A stretch of DNA of 64,000 nucleotides from Zanthoxylum bungeanum (lineage: Eukaryota > Streptophyta > Magnoliopsida > Sapindales > Rutaceae): the NCBI GenBank assembly GCA_019454045.1, contig SKCR01025359.1:62001-126000 (forward strand), given 5' to 3'. The notes under the pieces were generated by a model. It worked only from the letters and a program-made list of their open reading frames with translations, had not been told where the DNA came from and ran no database searches. The position numbers were made by a program, and so were the translations under genes. Below are positions 1-10,730 of this stretch, piece by piece. Each line of letters starts with the position of its first letter. Positions within the stretch are counted from its first letter, which is position 1.

Positions 1-359
1 TTTGACTATCATGAAAGGCTTTAGTATTAGCTTTAAGAATTTTCGTATTCTCATATGAATCATTCCTTAACTCTTCAAGTTCATTTAGTTGCAATTTCGT
101 TCATGACCAGCATTTTCAAGGTTTTAATTAAATGCATTAATAGCCCAAAATGCTTTATGCTCAAGTTCTCCAAGCAAATGACAAGGTTTTCCATAAACTA
201 GACGATAAGGGGGAATTCCCCAAGATGTTTTGAAAGCTGTTCGATATGCCCAGAGTGCATCAGTTAGTCGAAGAGACCAATCTTTACGATTTGGGTTAAC
301 CGTTTTTCTAAAATTTTTTTAATTTCCCTTTGCTAATTCAACTTGTCCGTTTGTCTGGG
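1..359 (-). pseudogene. Gypsy A integrase, C-terminal part (truncated by window edge)
   Basis: On the minus strand this continues the integrase found at 2467-3052, from which it is separated by a solo LTR. Translation shows the conserved HPQTNGQVE stretch carrying the third catalytic acid, then the typical plant gypsy run [17 protein letters not shown] and [17 protein letters not shown]. Integrase inserts retrotransposon cDNA into chromosomes. A stop interrupts the frame soon after NGQVELAKGN, so the copy is dead. The rest of the gene lies left of the window. The wording of these motifs matches Athila/Tat-type polyproteins. That lineage assignment is from family knowledge and was not checked by alignment. 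Confidence 0.8.
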
Positions 360-1264
360 GGTGATGACCGGCGTAATCACACACGTATAACGCAAGCGAA
401 CGTATCGTTCAAGTAGTATAAAAAGTATCGATCCCACGAGGACTTAAAACCTTTTTGTTATTAATTTATGGGGCCAACTGATTACCAGTATCTAACAGGT
501 TGTTTGATTGATTGATTTGAAATGACGATGATTCTAAATTTAAACAAGTAAATATAATTGCTTAAGAGTAGGTTGAGAAAAATCCAAATTTATAAACTAT
601 CCAGGGTTGTGATTAATTCCAATATTATTTAGAAGATGAAGTGGTTATCTTAAAGTTGGGTAATATATTGATTTATTAACCTGGAACACTAATTTATGTA
701 AAAGCCTCTTCCGATGGTCAATTTCAAATACCTAGTATAATCCAATTGAACCATATGTCTATGTCAACCAAATTACCTAGATTCATTAAGATTAAGTTCC
801 AATTATGGCTACCCCCGCCCGACAGGTATATCCTATCCTGTAAGGAAATCTATTAAAAGGGTTATCTATCCTCAAGGAAGATCGTGGGTTATTGAGTCTA
901 AGGTCTTAAACTTAAAATCCCTATGTCTAGTTCTTTTAAGTTTACCTAATCAATTTTATTAATGGCCAGTTAATAAAAAGCATTAAGATTAAGACTCAAT
1001 AAATAAATCTTTAAATTACCCAACCTATAATCTAACCCCTTATAAACCGGTTATATTGAAATTCATCACAACCCTAGATACTAACTTAGTTACAATACAT
1101 AGCTATGGCTAATGAAAACTTAAAAGACATAAAATATAAATGCTAAAAAGTAACTGCGAGAAAGTAAAAGCGGGAAAGTAAATGAAAATAAACTGCCAAG
1201 ATAAAAGGAATTACTTTTACTAATTACTAACTTAGATATCTCCCTTAGTATAACATAATCACTT

Positions 1265-1510
1265 GTGAGATTAAAACCAACCGACCATATAGGCGGTACC
1301 CTGATTAAGTCAAGTTAAGTCCGACCAGCCATAAAGGCGGTAAAATTTGTCCATGAACCTGCCATGTAGGCGATAAAGAAATAACCAGCCATAAAGGCGG
1401 AACCAAAATTAAATTACTAACCGACCAATCTGGCGGTATCCTTGCTTAGTCAGGTTTAACAGTTTAAATTAAATAGCCCACCGACCAATATAGCGGTATT
1501 CCTTTTTAAG
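1265..1510. repeat. Degenerate GGCGGTA-type repeats inside the T-family LTR
   Basis: About five or six imperfect copies of a motif like ACCGACCAxxxxGGCGGTA, each followed by a variant of AAGTCAAGTT, occur in a row. Similar but fewer copies are present in both LTRs of element T (about 35428-35580 and 40695-40835). Copy number differs between the three LTRs, so the array expands and contracts. No function is evident. It lies on the transcript side of the TATA box seen at 1831-1840 on the minus strand. Confidence 0.6.
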
Positions 1511-1830
1511 TCAAATTTTAGAATAGTGAATATGTTGTGTCTAAGGGAGATTAATCTAAGATAGTAACAGTAAAAGAATTACCTTTCACCTCGACAGAGG
1601 GAAGTTACCTCCTCATGGTTGAAAAATAAAAACCGAAAAAGTAAAGAAAGGAAAGTGTTATGCGTAAAAGTAAATTACGGAAAGTAAAACTGAAAAGTAA
1701 AGAAAAGAAAGTGCGAAATTGAAAATTAATTACTGAAAACTAAAAATAAACAAACTAGATACAATCTTTTTATTTTTTCATTAAGGATTTCAAAGAAGAA
1801 AGTATGAATTTTACAAATGAAATGGCTTGG

Positions 1831-1840
1831 TATTTATAGG
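1831..1840 (-). promoter_or_regulatory. TATA box of the T-family LTR
   Basis: Minus-strand CCTATAAATA followed by CCAAGCC is kept in all three T-family LTRs (also 35888-35897 and 41149-41158). The orientation agrees with the minus-strand direction inferred from the polypurine tract of element T. It is the likely start region for retrotransposon transcription. Confidence 0.55.
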
Positions 1841-2466
1841 CAAAGTTTTGCCACCATCAAATCATCAATCAATTTCTCCACCAAATCCATTATTAATTTC
1901 TCCACTAATTACTCCACCAAATCCATAATTGCTCCAATAATTTCTTATCTTGTTTGGTGGTGATTTGATAATTTTTATTAATTATTTATTAATTAATATT
2001 TTGCTTTGAAAATGATTGATAATGACTTTTAATAATTACACTCCACACACTTCTGGATGGTTCATCAATTTCGGTCATGAAATCATCAGAATTTGAAAAT
2101 ATGTTCTCTTTAAAAGTTGTAGATCTTTGAGTTTTCTTTAATCTGGAACTTGAATCAACTCAATCCGATATCGGAGTAAACAGTTATGCCCAAAATACGA
2201 CAGATGCGCAAAACTGGAATTTCCAAAACTGCACTTCGTCAAAAACGCCCTTTCAAGTTTCCAATCTCCAAAATTAATATATCAAGTCCAATAATTTCCC
2301 TTATTTGATCCACATTTCGTCCTAAATGATTTCATTGACTCCCGATATTATTTTATCTGCAAAATAAAATAAAACATATCAAAACGTTCATCAAACCCGA
2401 GAAACTAAACAAAATATTAAGTAAAAGGGGCGGTAAATATTGATATATTTTCCGCTCATCAGGTGA

Positions 2467-3052
2467 CAAGAGGTGGAAACATTGTGTGTGACTCCATACT
2501 TTTTCATTAAGGACTCAAAGGGTCTATTACAAAAGTGTTTACCTCATCGCTTATGATGGCCTGAGGAATTCCAAATCGACTCAACATGTTTTCTTTTAAA
2601 AATTTGATCACAGTTGTGTGATCATTGTACCGACAAGGAATTGGCTCGACCCATTTTGAAACATAATCGACTACAAATAAAATATATAAAAATCCAAAAG
2701 ATGGTGGAAATGGGCCCATGAAATCTATCCCCCAACAATCAAATATTTCAATGACAATGATGGGATTTAAAGGCTTCATGTTTCTTTTTGAAATGGATCC
2801 CAACTTTTGACAGTTTTCGCAAGTTTTGCAGAAAGTGTGTGTATCTTTAAAAATGGTGGGCCAATAAAATCCACACTGCAAGATTTTTACAGTGGTTTTC
2901 TTAGATGAAAAATGACCTCCACATGCTTCTGAATGACAAAACTGAATAACACCACTTATCTCACTGTCCGGTATGCATCTTCTGAAAATCTGATCAGGGC
3001 AACATTTAAACAGATATGGATCATCCCAGTAGAATCTTTTGACTTCGGTCAA
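2467..3052 (-). pseudogene. Gypsy A integrase, zinc-binding and core domains
   Basis: The minus-strand frame holds an HHCC zinc-binding region (histidines in FCHSEACGGHF and cysteines in CKTCENC) and the catalytic core start GIDFMGPFPPS with the first aspartate. The second aspartate is in AIISDEV, where the family normally has SDGG. The frame slips near 2530. Another frame then continues through CNRPFESLMKKYGVTHN to the point where the solo LTR is inserted. RNase H lies upstream on the same strand, giving the gypsy order RT-RH-IN. Frameshift plus insertion make it non-functional. Confidence 0.88.
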
Positions 3053-3317
3053 AAATTTCCTTATATCTTGTTGGCTCCAGTCTGGGGATCTTTTCCTGTT
3101 GCAAGAAAATTGACAATATTAGCATACTAAGGCATTATTTTACCGAAAATAAGAATTCATCGAGAAAATAATCATTGATGGGTGTGGTATGATTTAGTGA
3201 CTCATTGTGAGTCTCGATAAGTGATCTGCAACCACGTTCTCTGCCCTTCTTGTCTTTGATTGTGAGATTAAATTCTTGAAGCAACAAGATCCACCGTATT
3301 AATCTTGGCTCGGAATC
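3053..3317 (-). pseudogene. Gypsy A region between RNase H and integrase
   Basis: Minus-strand translation in shifting frames gives EPRLIRWILLLQEFNL, then VVADHLSRL, the usual end of the RNase H/tether region of Athila/Tat-type pol. A TAG replaces a lysine codon right after the YLMSK of the preceding RNase H piece, and a further slip lies near the NVVADHLSRL part. The last 150 bases before integrase show no conserved motif. Confidence 0.7.
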
Positions 3318-3578
3318 CTATTTAGACATCAAATATCTAACAGCAGCATGATCAGAGTAAACAACAGTTGAAGAACCGATTAAATATGATCGAAATTTAT
3401 CCAATGCAAATATTACAGCAAGTAGTTCTTTTTTTGTGGTAGTGTAATTCATTTGTGCATTGTTTAAAGTTCTACTTGCGTAATATATTTCATGCGGCTT
3501 ACCTTCTTTTCTCTGTCCTAGCACTGCACCAACTGCATAATCACTAGCATCACACATTAGCTCAAAAGGCATGACCAA
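3318..3578 (-). pseudogene. Gypsy A RNase H domain
   Basis: An 86-codon open stretch with the RNase H acidic residues in context: aspartate in ELMCDASDYAVGAVLGQ, glutamate in TTTKKELLAV, aspartate in VVYSDHAAVRYL. In the retrotransposon the enzyme degrades RNA in RNA:DNA hybrids during reverse transcription. The fragment stops at an in-frame TAG where the family has lysine. It lies directly downstream of the RT fragments on the same strand. Confidence 0.88.
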
Positions 3579-3672
3579 TCAGGGGATTGCATAATAGGAG
3601 CAGAAGTCAAAAGACTAATAATCGTTTCGAATGATTTTTGACATTCTTTTGTCCATTCAAATGTTGCATCTT

Positions 3673-4473
3673 TCAATAGGAGTTACAAAATGGTCTGGAT
3701 ATGGTACTAAAGTTTTTAATGAACCTCATATAAAATCCTGCATGTCCTAAAAAAGAACGAATGTCCCTGACTATTTTTAGTGATGGTAATTTAGAAATTA
3801 CCTTTATTTTTGCCTTGTCAGCCTCAATACTTTTAGACGACACAACGTGTCCCAAAATAATTCCTGAATTAGTCATGAAATGGCATTTTACTCAATTTAA
3901 CACAAAACCTTTTTCTTCACATCTTTTTAAAATAATTTCCAGATTATTCAAGCAATTATCAAATAAATTTCCAAAAACAGTTATATCATCAATAAAGACC
4001 TCTAAACAGTGTTCAACCATGTCACTAAATATGTTTAACATGCATCGTTGGAATGTATCAGGTGCATTACAATGTCCAAAAGGAATTTTACTAAATGCAA
4101 ATGTTCCAAAAGGGCATGTGAATGTGGTCTTTTCCCGATCTTCTAAAGCAATGGGAATCTGATAATAACCCGAGTAACCATCAAGAAAACAATAGTATGG
4201 ATGTCCAGCTACTCTTTCTAAAATCTGATCAAGAAATGGTAAAGGAAAATGATATTTTCTAGTTGCGTCATTTATTTTTCTATAATCAATGCACATGCGC
4301 CAACTAGATGAAATGTGAGTTGGGATTAATTCTCCTTTATTATTTTTTACAACAGTAATTCCAGACTTTTTTGGTACAACCTGTGTAAGACTTACCCACT
4401 TACTATCATAAATAATATAAATAATACATGCATCAAGAAGTTTAAGAACCTCTGTTTTTACTACTTCTTTCAT
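3673..4473 (-). pseudogene. Gypsy A reverse transcriptase
   Basis: Two minus-strand pieces in one reading direction. The first (4473-3892) has WRMCIDYRKINDAT, FLDGYSGYYQI, the PFGHCNAPDTFQRCM block and the catalytic FIDD box (family usual YxDD/FMDD). The second (3876-3673) has GIILGHVVSSKSIE and RSFLGHAGFYMRFIKNFS, the thumb and connection. They are separated by a TGA stop where the family has tryptophan (codon after VLN). Expected activity is RNA- and DNA-dependent DNA synthesis. Start is uncertain because the polyprotein has no own start codon here. Confidence 0.9.
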
Positions 4474-5043
4474 GTGAGGGTTTAATCTTGTTTGGGTTGA
4501 CGATATGTCCTAGCATTATCTTCTAAATGTATCCGGTGTGTGCAAATTAATGGATTAATACATTTTATATCTTTTAAAGTCCATCCAATTGCCAGTTTAT
4601 GTTCTTTCAACACTTTTAAAAGTTTACCTGTTTATCGTTTGTGAGAGAAGAAGAAATTACCACAGGGTAAGCTTGATTATCTTCTAGAAATGTATATTTC
4701 AGTCCTTCTGGTAAAGCTTTAACTCCAAACTGGATGCCTCTTCGGGTTTTCATTCTTCCAGTGTTCCCAGTTCTTCCAAATTTTGAATCTTTCCATCTTC
4801 TTCCAATACATGTGTAGAGTCAAGTAGAAAATCATTAGTAATATCCGAATTTATTTGCGCACTTGACTCAACAAAATTAGGGTTAAAAAATTCAATGAGA
4901 TCAGGTAAACTCCCCTGAATATGCTCATCCACAATAGGTTCAATTGATTCTACGGTTTCATTTTCATTATCTTCATCATATGGCTGTTTGCACATGTTAA
5001 AAATATTTAGCTCTAATGTCATGTTCCCAAAAGAAAGATTCAT
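4474..5043 (-). pseudogene. Gypsy A protease-to-RT linker
   Basis: A 97-codon open stretch (5043-4750) starts MNLSFGNMTLELNIFNMCKQP, typical of the segment just after protease in Athila/Tat-type polyproteins, and is followed by an acidic linker rich in Glu, Asp and Asn. The remaining bases to the RT start (4474-4749) read only with stops. The block links the protease remnant to the RT and has no recognised enzyme domain of its own. Confidence 0.65.
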
Positions 5044-5171
5044 GATTCCATTCCTGAAATTAATTAAAGCGTTAGCTAGTGCTAAAAATGGGCGACCAAG
5101 TATTTACATGGATTAGTTTATAACTATCTACCACAGGTTGTGTTTCTAAAACAATAAAATCCACAGGATAT
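5044..5171 (-). pseudogene. Gypsy A protease, C-terminal half, cut by G2
   Basis: Minus-strand translation gives PVDFIVLETQPVVDSYK, the second half of a retropepsin-like aspartic protease, followed after frame slips by the end of the domain. The first half, with the active-site DLGA, is at 42011-42239. The 5 bp GATAT at 5167-5171 is repeated at 42006-42010, so element G2 split the protease and the frame resumes across the junction. Protease would cut the gag-pol polyprotein. Confidence 0.82.
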
Positions 5172-5423
5172 TGTAGGAGCAAAGCGGGGTTTACCGTTAT
5201 ACCTATGATGTTCGGCGACCACGATACTGTTGGGCTCGCAACCCGTAGAGAGTACGGATTAGCCCGTGGGGGACTAAATTGGAGAATAAATGAGTCGCCA
5301 CCTAGTGTGAACTGGGAAAGATTTAAGGCCGCACTAATCCCTGCAAGGGAAGACCTCAAACAGTTGGGTTCAGAATAGTCCCTTACTTATGCTAGTATAA
5401 TGGACGGGTTCACACAATGGTAT
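5172..5423 (-). repeat. G2 LTR, 3' end piece
   Basis: The reverse complement matches the end of the plus-strand LTR near 12628-12800: CATAAGTAAGGGAC, then GTGCGGCCTTAAATC, CAGTTCACACT, a TGGCGACTC-like string and TTTAGTCCCCC. It continues about 45 bases further to CTACA, followed by the target duplication. This fixes the true end of this LTR family. Confidence 0.8.
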
Positions 5424-6739
5424 TTTAGGCACTGCATTTTTGCATATAAGTCCCGATGATGAGTCTCACATGGAGGCACTACTCTTTAAGTTGCGGAAGT
5501 CGCGGGAAACGGACGTCGAAAGGGAGAAGTCAGAAATCATTACCTTGTTGGATTTAATTCGTTTGCTTAGCTTCGGGTTTGCTCGTTGGACCTCTGTTTT
5601 AAAACTTATCCTTAACCCACACACCACCAACCACACGCCCAAGCCCACAAAAAGGCCAAACACACGCCAAGCCTTCCATGCCACATGCCCATCCCATCAA
5701 AAATAACAATTAACACATTAAACACATGTTGAAATCAAATCAAATCACCTTCCCGAATTAAAAGTTTAAATTAAATCTCATTCCTGAACTAAATGAAATC
5801 AAATCAAATCTCACAAATCACCTTCCTGAATTAAAAAGAATTAAATTAAATCTCATTCATAAACTAAATGAAATCAAATCAAATCTCATAAATCACCTTC
5901 GTAATTAAATTAAATCACATGCCAAAACTAAATCAAATCAAATCAAATCCTACAAATTACCTTCCTAAAACAAATAGATTTTTCCTTATAACACACTAAT
6001 TAGAGATTTCCCCCATAATTACACATTTCTCTCCCTTCCCGTAAAAGGATAACGTCAACCCTTTCCTATAAAAAGGACCTTCAACCAAGCCATTTCCCCT
6101 CCTAGAGCTCTCTCACGCCCCCTCTCTCTCAGAAACCGAAAAAAGAAAAAACCCTAATAGCTAAAGCCACACGAGCATTCCTCTTTCACAAACACACGGC
6201 AATATGTAAAGCCACAAAAAAAAGACATTGATTCACGGCAATCAGAAGACACACAGCCAGGTGAAGACAAAGGCACAAAAAGACACAGCACATTCCATTT
6301 TCACGTAATATACATGCACAACCAGCCCTCACGCACACTGCCGAACAAGACAACAAACAATAAACCCTAAACGTGAAAGCAGCCCCTCACCCACTCAGCT
6401 ACGTCCTTTACAAAGCCATGCACACGTCCCTCTTTCATGCAGCCCTCACGTCCACTTCAGCCCCCAAACCGTGAGCAACAAAAAGTCTCATTAACCTTTC
6501 ACCGAAACTGCCCAGCAAACTTCCCTAAATCAACAAAAATACTGCCCAGAAACCACCCCATAAAATTGCCCAAAAAACTACCCAGTAAACAGCAATCTAA
6601 AAACCGCCCAAATAACCACAAAAACAGTGACCCAAAAACAGTAGCAAAATAGAGCAAACATCAGCCCAAAACAGCGAGGCAACAAAGGAAAACAACAAAC
6701 CAGTAAATCGGAAAAGTTACGGAGCATCAACCCTTCCGA
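5424..6739 (+). repeat. G3 5' LTR, truncated
   Basis: Matches 10731-12051 almost base for base, with a few small indels, from TTTAGGCACTGC (TGTAGGCACTAC in the other copy) to CAACCCTTCCGA. After 6739 the two copies diverge abruptly. It contains a TATA box (6067-6076) and a CT-rich leader with AAACCCTAAT. Short ORFs across it, on both strands, are not conserved coding sequence. Confidence 0.85.
6067..6076 (+). promoter_or_regulatory. TATA box in G3 5' LTR
   Basis: TATAAAAAGG is followed about 40 bases later by a CTCTCTCTC-rich leader and AAACCCTAAT, a usual layout for a plant LTR promoter. The same box is at 11375-11383 in the 3' LTR. Confidence 0.6.
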
Positions 6740-8486
6740 CATATGAACTGTACTTGTAAGACCAATAGAAGACACCCATTTATGTTTACATTTAGGACTA
6801 TCGTCATTTGGGTTCAGTTGGACCTTTTGTCATGAGGTATTGGCTTGTTGGGCCATTTAAACTGGGACGGGTTCGTGCCTTATGACAATTGGGCCAAAAG
6901 CTTCTAAAATGCCAATGGGCCATTTTGTGTTTAGGCCCCTCATCATTTGAAGTTGTTTATCCATGTTATCGCAAAAGTGTAAACCTGTTGGGCCTTTTCA
7001 ACTGGGACAAGTTTTCACCACGCAATAGTATGGTTGAATGCTTTGGAATGATAACCATCGTACGCATCTCATGCATCTCATGCATATACGCATCATGTTA
7101 ACCATGTGTCTTAAAAGCCATCATAGATATCAGTTGGATTAGGGGTAAAATAAGACTTGTCAAAAAGAGTTTAGCGAACATGGATATCGGGAAAGGGAAA
7201 CCGAGGAACAGAAAACTTTATGGCAAGGATAGAAAGACCATTGTGAAAAAAGTGAAAAAAATGAAAAAAAAAATGAAAAAAAAAAGGAAAAAGGAAAAAG
7301 GAAAAACATTGTTTTTTCTTAGTCTTTAGTAGTTAGGCATAAGTCCGATGATGAAATTGATTACTTTAGGGTGAAATCTTAGAAACGATAAACTCTTGAT
7401 GTGCTTTTATCTGATGCTTTGAGTAGTTAATCTATGTTCGACTCGTAAGCACTTGATTATGGTTCTTAGCGGTGAAAACCTGAGTAGTTGGCAAGGTGAC
7501 TAGTTGAAGAAATTATAGGTCGGTGAATGACTGTTTGCTTAGATGTCTATCTTGATTTTCTTATGTTATGATGTGTGGTATGGTTGAAAATGAAAGAAAA
7601 GTCTCTAAAGAAAAAATTGAACCACATATAACCGAAAATCGTGAAGCTACCCATGGGAGAGTATTAGGGCCACCATGAGGAGAAATGCTACCTTAAATGG
7701 TAGGTGTGTTGAAAAAAAAAAAAAAAAAAAAAGAAAAAAAAAAGAAAAAAAAAAAGAAAAAAAAGAAGAAGTTCAAAATGAAAAGAAAAAAGAAAGAGAC
7801 AAAAGAGAAAGAAAATCATACCATATTCAGCACAGAAAAGCAACTGCAGGCATAATTGAGACATCTAGGTTGGTTTGACCCATCGATCCCATTTTTTGAC
7901 AAAATCATTGAGTTAGCTTACCTAGGGATGAATCTGCAAAGGAACCTTTGCACACACACTTTGAGTCTGGCTTAGATCATTTATTCAAAGACTTGGATTT
8001 GAGTTGCGTTGAATGTTTTGAAGGTTCTCTGGTTTCAATACTGAGCATTCTTTGAGGGCAATAATATGTGTAACTATTGGGACTATTTCGTAGCATGTGA
8101 TATAATATGATGATGTAGAATGCCATACCGTGTGGTCCACCTTGACCTAATGCAAGCAGCGGAGAGCATAAAGCTAAATCAAGACTGGGGGTGACAAGTC
8201 TACCACCCCGCAAATAAGGGACACAACGAGAACTTGAGCAAATGAGACTAAAGAGGACTGACCAATCACCAGAAAAGAACCGGCAAAACAAACATTGTAA
8301 GCATGCCCAGGGGGTGACTAAAGACATTAGTAGGCGAAGGAGCCAGAGAGCACAAGGAAGGCATAACCCAGCGGAATAGGAAACACATCCATGCATACAT
8401 GCATACACATCACATGCACGTATTTTTTGTTTTATTTTTGTTCACAGGTTTTGAAGAAAAAAAAAAAAAAACGGCAAAGACAAACA
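6740..8486 (+). other. G3 interior, non-coding part
   Basis: No frame longer than about 140 codons and no recognisable domain. The stretch holds long A-rich and GA-rich runs (about 7250-7310, 7711-7800 and 8457-8471) and a GACTGGGGGTGACAAG purine run near 8193. I read it as the start of the element's 3' untranslated region after deletion of the coding part. Confidence 0.5.
7711..7800 (+). repeat. Poly(A)/GA low-complexity tract
   Basis: About 90 bases of almost pure A with scattered G. It produces a spurious lysine-rich reading frame in this region. It may be an expanded purine tract in the element's 3' UTR. Confidence 0.8.
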
Positions 8487-9849
8487 GTTTCGGGAATGAA
8501 TCCCAGGGGAACGAATCCCAGGGTCGAGGCCCACACTATCAGCAGTTTCGGGAATGAATCCCAGGGTCGAGGCCCACATTGTAAGCGGTTTCAGGAATGA
8601 ATCCCAGGGTCGAGGCCCATATTATTAGTAATTTTGGGAACGAATCCCAGGGGAATGAATCCCAGGGTCGAGGCCCACGCTATCAGCAGTTTCGGGAATA
8701 AATCCCAGGGTCGAGGCCCACATTGTCAGCGGTTTCGGGAATGAATCCCAGGGTCGAGGCCCACATTATCAGTAGTTTCGGGAATGAATACCAGGGTCGA
8801 GGCCCACACTATCAGCAGTTTCAGGAATGAATCCCAGGGGAATTAATCTCAGGGTCGAGGCCCATATTATCAGCGGTTTCGGGAATGAATCACAGGGTCG
8901 AGACCCACATTATCAGTAGTTTCAGAAATGAATCCCGGGGTCAAGGCCCACACTATCAACAGTTTCGGGAATGAATCCCAGGGTCGAGGCCCACATTGTC
9001 AGCGGTTTTGGGAATGAATCCCAGGGTCGAGGCCCAGACTATCAGCAGTTTTAGGAATGAATCCCAGGGGAATGAATCTCAGGGTCGAGGCCCACATTGT
9101 CAGCGGTTTCGGGAATGAATCCCAGGGTCGAGGCCTACATTATCAGTAGTTTCGGGAATGAATCGCAGGGGAACGAATCCCAGGGTCGAGGCCCACACTA
9201 TCAGCAGTTTTGGGAATGAATCCCAGGGGAATGAATCCCAGGGTCGAGGCCCATATTATAAGCAATTTTGGGAATGAATCCTAGGGTCGATGCCCATGTT
9301 ATCAGCAGTATCGGGAATGAATCCCAGGGTCGAGGCCCATATTATCAGTAGTTTCGGGAATGAATCCCAGGGGAACGAATCCTAGGGTCGAGGCCCACAT
9401 TGTCAGCAGTTTCAGGAATGAATCCCAGGGTCGAGGCTCATATTTCGGGAATAAGTCCCAGGGTCGAGGCTTATATTTCGAGAATGAGTCCCAAGATCGA
9501 GGCCACATAAGTATCAGTTTTGGAGATGAGCCCCAGGGTCGAGGCCCACAGCAGTATTAGTTTTTGGGATGAGTCCCAGGGCCGTGTCCCACATCAGTAT
9601 CAGTTTTGGGGATGAGTCCCAGGGTCAAGGCCCACATCAGTATCAGTTTTGGTGATGAGTCCCAGGGTCAAGACCCACATCAGTAACGGATTTGGGGATG
9701 AGTCCCTGGGTCGAGGCCCACAACAGTATCAGTTTTGGGGATGAGTCTCAAGGTCGAGGCCTACATCAGCATCAGTTTTGGGGATGAGTCCCAGGTCGAG
9801 GCCCACATCAGTATCAGTTTTGAGGATGAGTCCCAGGGTCGAGGCCTAC
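8487..9849 (+). repeat. Tandem array 1, 43 bp basic unit
   Basis: Roughly thirty head-to-tail copies of a 43 bp unit built on GTTTCGGGAATGAATCCCAG, GGTCGAGGCCCACA and TTATCAGTA. Several copies carry an extra ~14 bp duplicate of GGGAATGAATCCCA, and a few near 9440-9500 are shortened to about 33 bp. From about 9515 units change to TTTTGGGGATGAGTCCCAG. The array sits in the 3' UTR of G3. No frame is conserved, because 43 is not a multiple of three. Confidence 0.95.
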
Positions 9850-9852
9850 CAG

Positions 9853-10510
9853 ACGCCGAAAATGACACTCCGGAAATGGAGCACGGTTCGGAAATGGACC
9901 GTTATCACATCAACGACGCCTCAGAAATAAGGTTTAGCATGCCAAAAATGGCACTTCGGAAATGGAGCACGGTTCGGAAATGGACCACTATCACATCAGC
10001 GATGCCTCGGAAATGAGGTTTAGCATGCCGAAAATGGCTCTCCGGAAATAGAGCACGGTTCGAAAATGGACCACTATCACATCAGCGACGCCTCGAAAAT
10101 GAGGTATACCATGTCGAAAATGGCACTCCGGAAATGGAGCACGGTTCGGAAATGGACCACTATCACATCAGCGACGCCTCGGAAATAAGGTTCAGCATGC
10201 CGAAACTGGCACTCCTCCGAAAATGGAGCACGGTTCGGAAATAGACCACTATCACATCAGCGACGCCTCGGAAATGAGGTTTAGCATACCGAAACTGGCA
10301 CTCCGAAAATGGAGCACGGTTCGGAATGAGACCAAAACTATCACATTAGCGACGCCTTGGAAATGAGTTTAGCATGCCGGAAATGGCACTCCAGAAATGG
10401 AGTAAGGTTCGGAAGGGGACCACAACTATCACAACCGCGACGCCTCCGGAATGAGGTTTAGCACGCCGAAAATGGCGCTACGAAAATGGGGCAAGGTTCG
10501 GAAGGGGACC
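9853..10510 (+). repeat. Tandem array 2, 86 bp unit
   Basis: Between seven and eight copies of an 86 bp unit made of GCCGAAAATGGCACTCCGGA, AATGGAGCACGGTTCGGAAA, TGGACCACTATCACATCAGC and GACGCCTCGGAAATGAGGTT plus TAGCAT. Copies drift toward the right end (GGAAGGGGACC forms from about 10410). It directly follows array 1 and is exactly twice its unit length. Confidence 0.95.
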
Positions 10511-10716
10511 AACTCTCTTTAGTTCAGTTCGCTAGTGATTCCTAGAGATCGCAGCATCTTGCAGGGATGAACCTCAGGGGTTGCAGCACCTCACCACCAG
10601 ATCAACTCAGTTCGAAGCAACAGGCAAGTCAAGCAGCAGCTGGCGAGCCAAGTAAGTAAAAATGCATGCATAACTTTGATATGATTGTCATTTTCACACA
10701 CGGTACAAGTCCCATC
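10511..10716 (+). other. G3 spacer between tandem arrays and polypurine tract
   Basis: About 200 bases with no coding potential, containing AGCAGCTGGCGAGCC and a short run of CA-rich sequence. It is the last stretch of the 3' UTR before the polypurine tract. Confidence 0.5.
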
Positions 10717-10730
10717 AAAGTGGGGGTGAC
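10717..10730 (+). other. Polypurine tract of G3
   Basis: AAAGTGGGGGTGAC lies immediately before the LTR start TGTAGGCAC. A purine-rich run at this position primes plus-strand DNA synthesis in LTR retrotransposons, and it fixes G3 as plus-strand with this LTR as its 3' LTR. Confidence 0.75.

Larger units (their letters stand above)
365..2461 (-). mobile_element. Solo LTR of the T family inside gypsy A integrase
   Basis: A 2,097 bp sequence, on the plus strand TGACCGGCG...CGCTCATCA, lies between two copies of GGTGA (360-364 and 2462-2466). Removing it and one GGTGA restores the integrase frame around its HPQTNGQ motif. It matches the two LTRs of element T (24321-24980 plus 35069-36478, and 39687-41758) over its whole length. 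It has TG...CA ends and no internal region, so it is a solo LTR left by recombination between LTRs. Read on the minus strand it starts TGATGAGCGG, a start I associate with Tat/Ogre-type LTRs. It contains no coding sequence. Confidence 0.9.

Noticed and set aside
3761..4162. 133-codon plus-strand ORF
   Set aside because: Antisense to the gypsy A reverse transcriptase, whose motifs are clear on the minus strand.
7675..7878. Lysine/glutamate-rich small protein
   Set aside because: The frame is produced by a poly(A)/GA tract and has no conserved motif.
7977..8408. 143-codon minus-strand ORF
   Set aside because: No domain, and it sits in the non-coding interior of plus-strand element G3. No relative was seen in the window.
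8487..9849. CRISPR-like regular repeat array
   Set aside because: The units are head-to-tail with no unique spacers, no cas genes are near, and the setting is a plant retrotransposon 3' UTR.
9302..10016. Short proteins with repeats such as NESQGRG on either strand
   Set aside because: They are translations of the tandem arrays. Unit lengths of 43 and 86 shift the frame at each repeat, so no frame is maintained.
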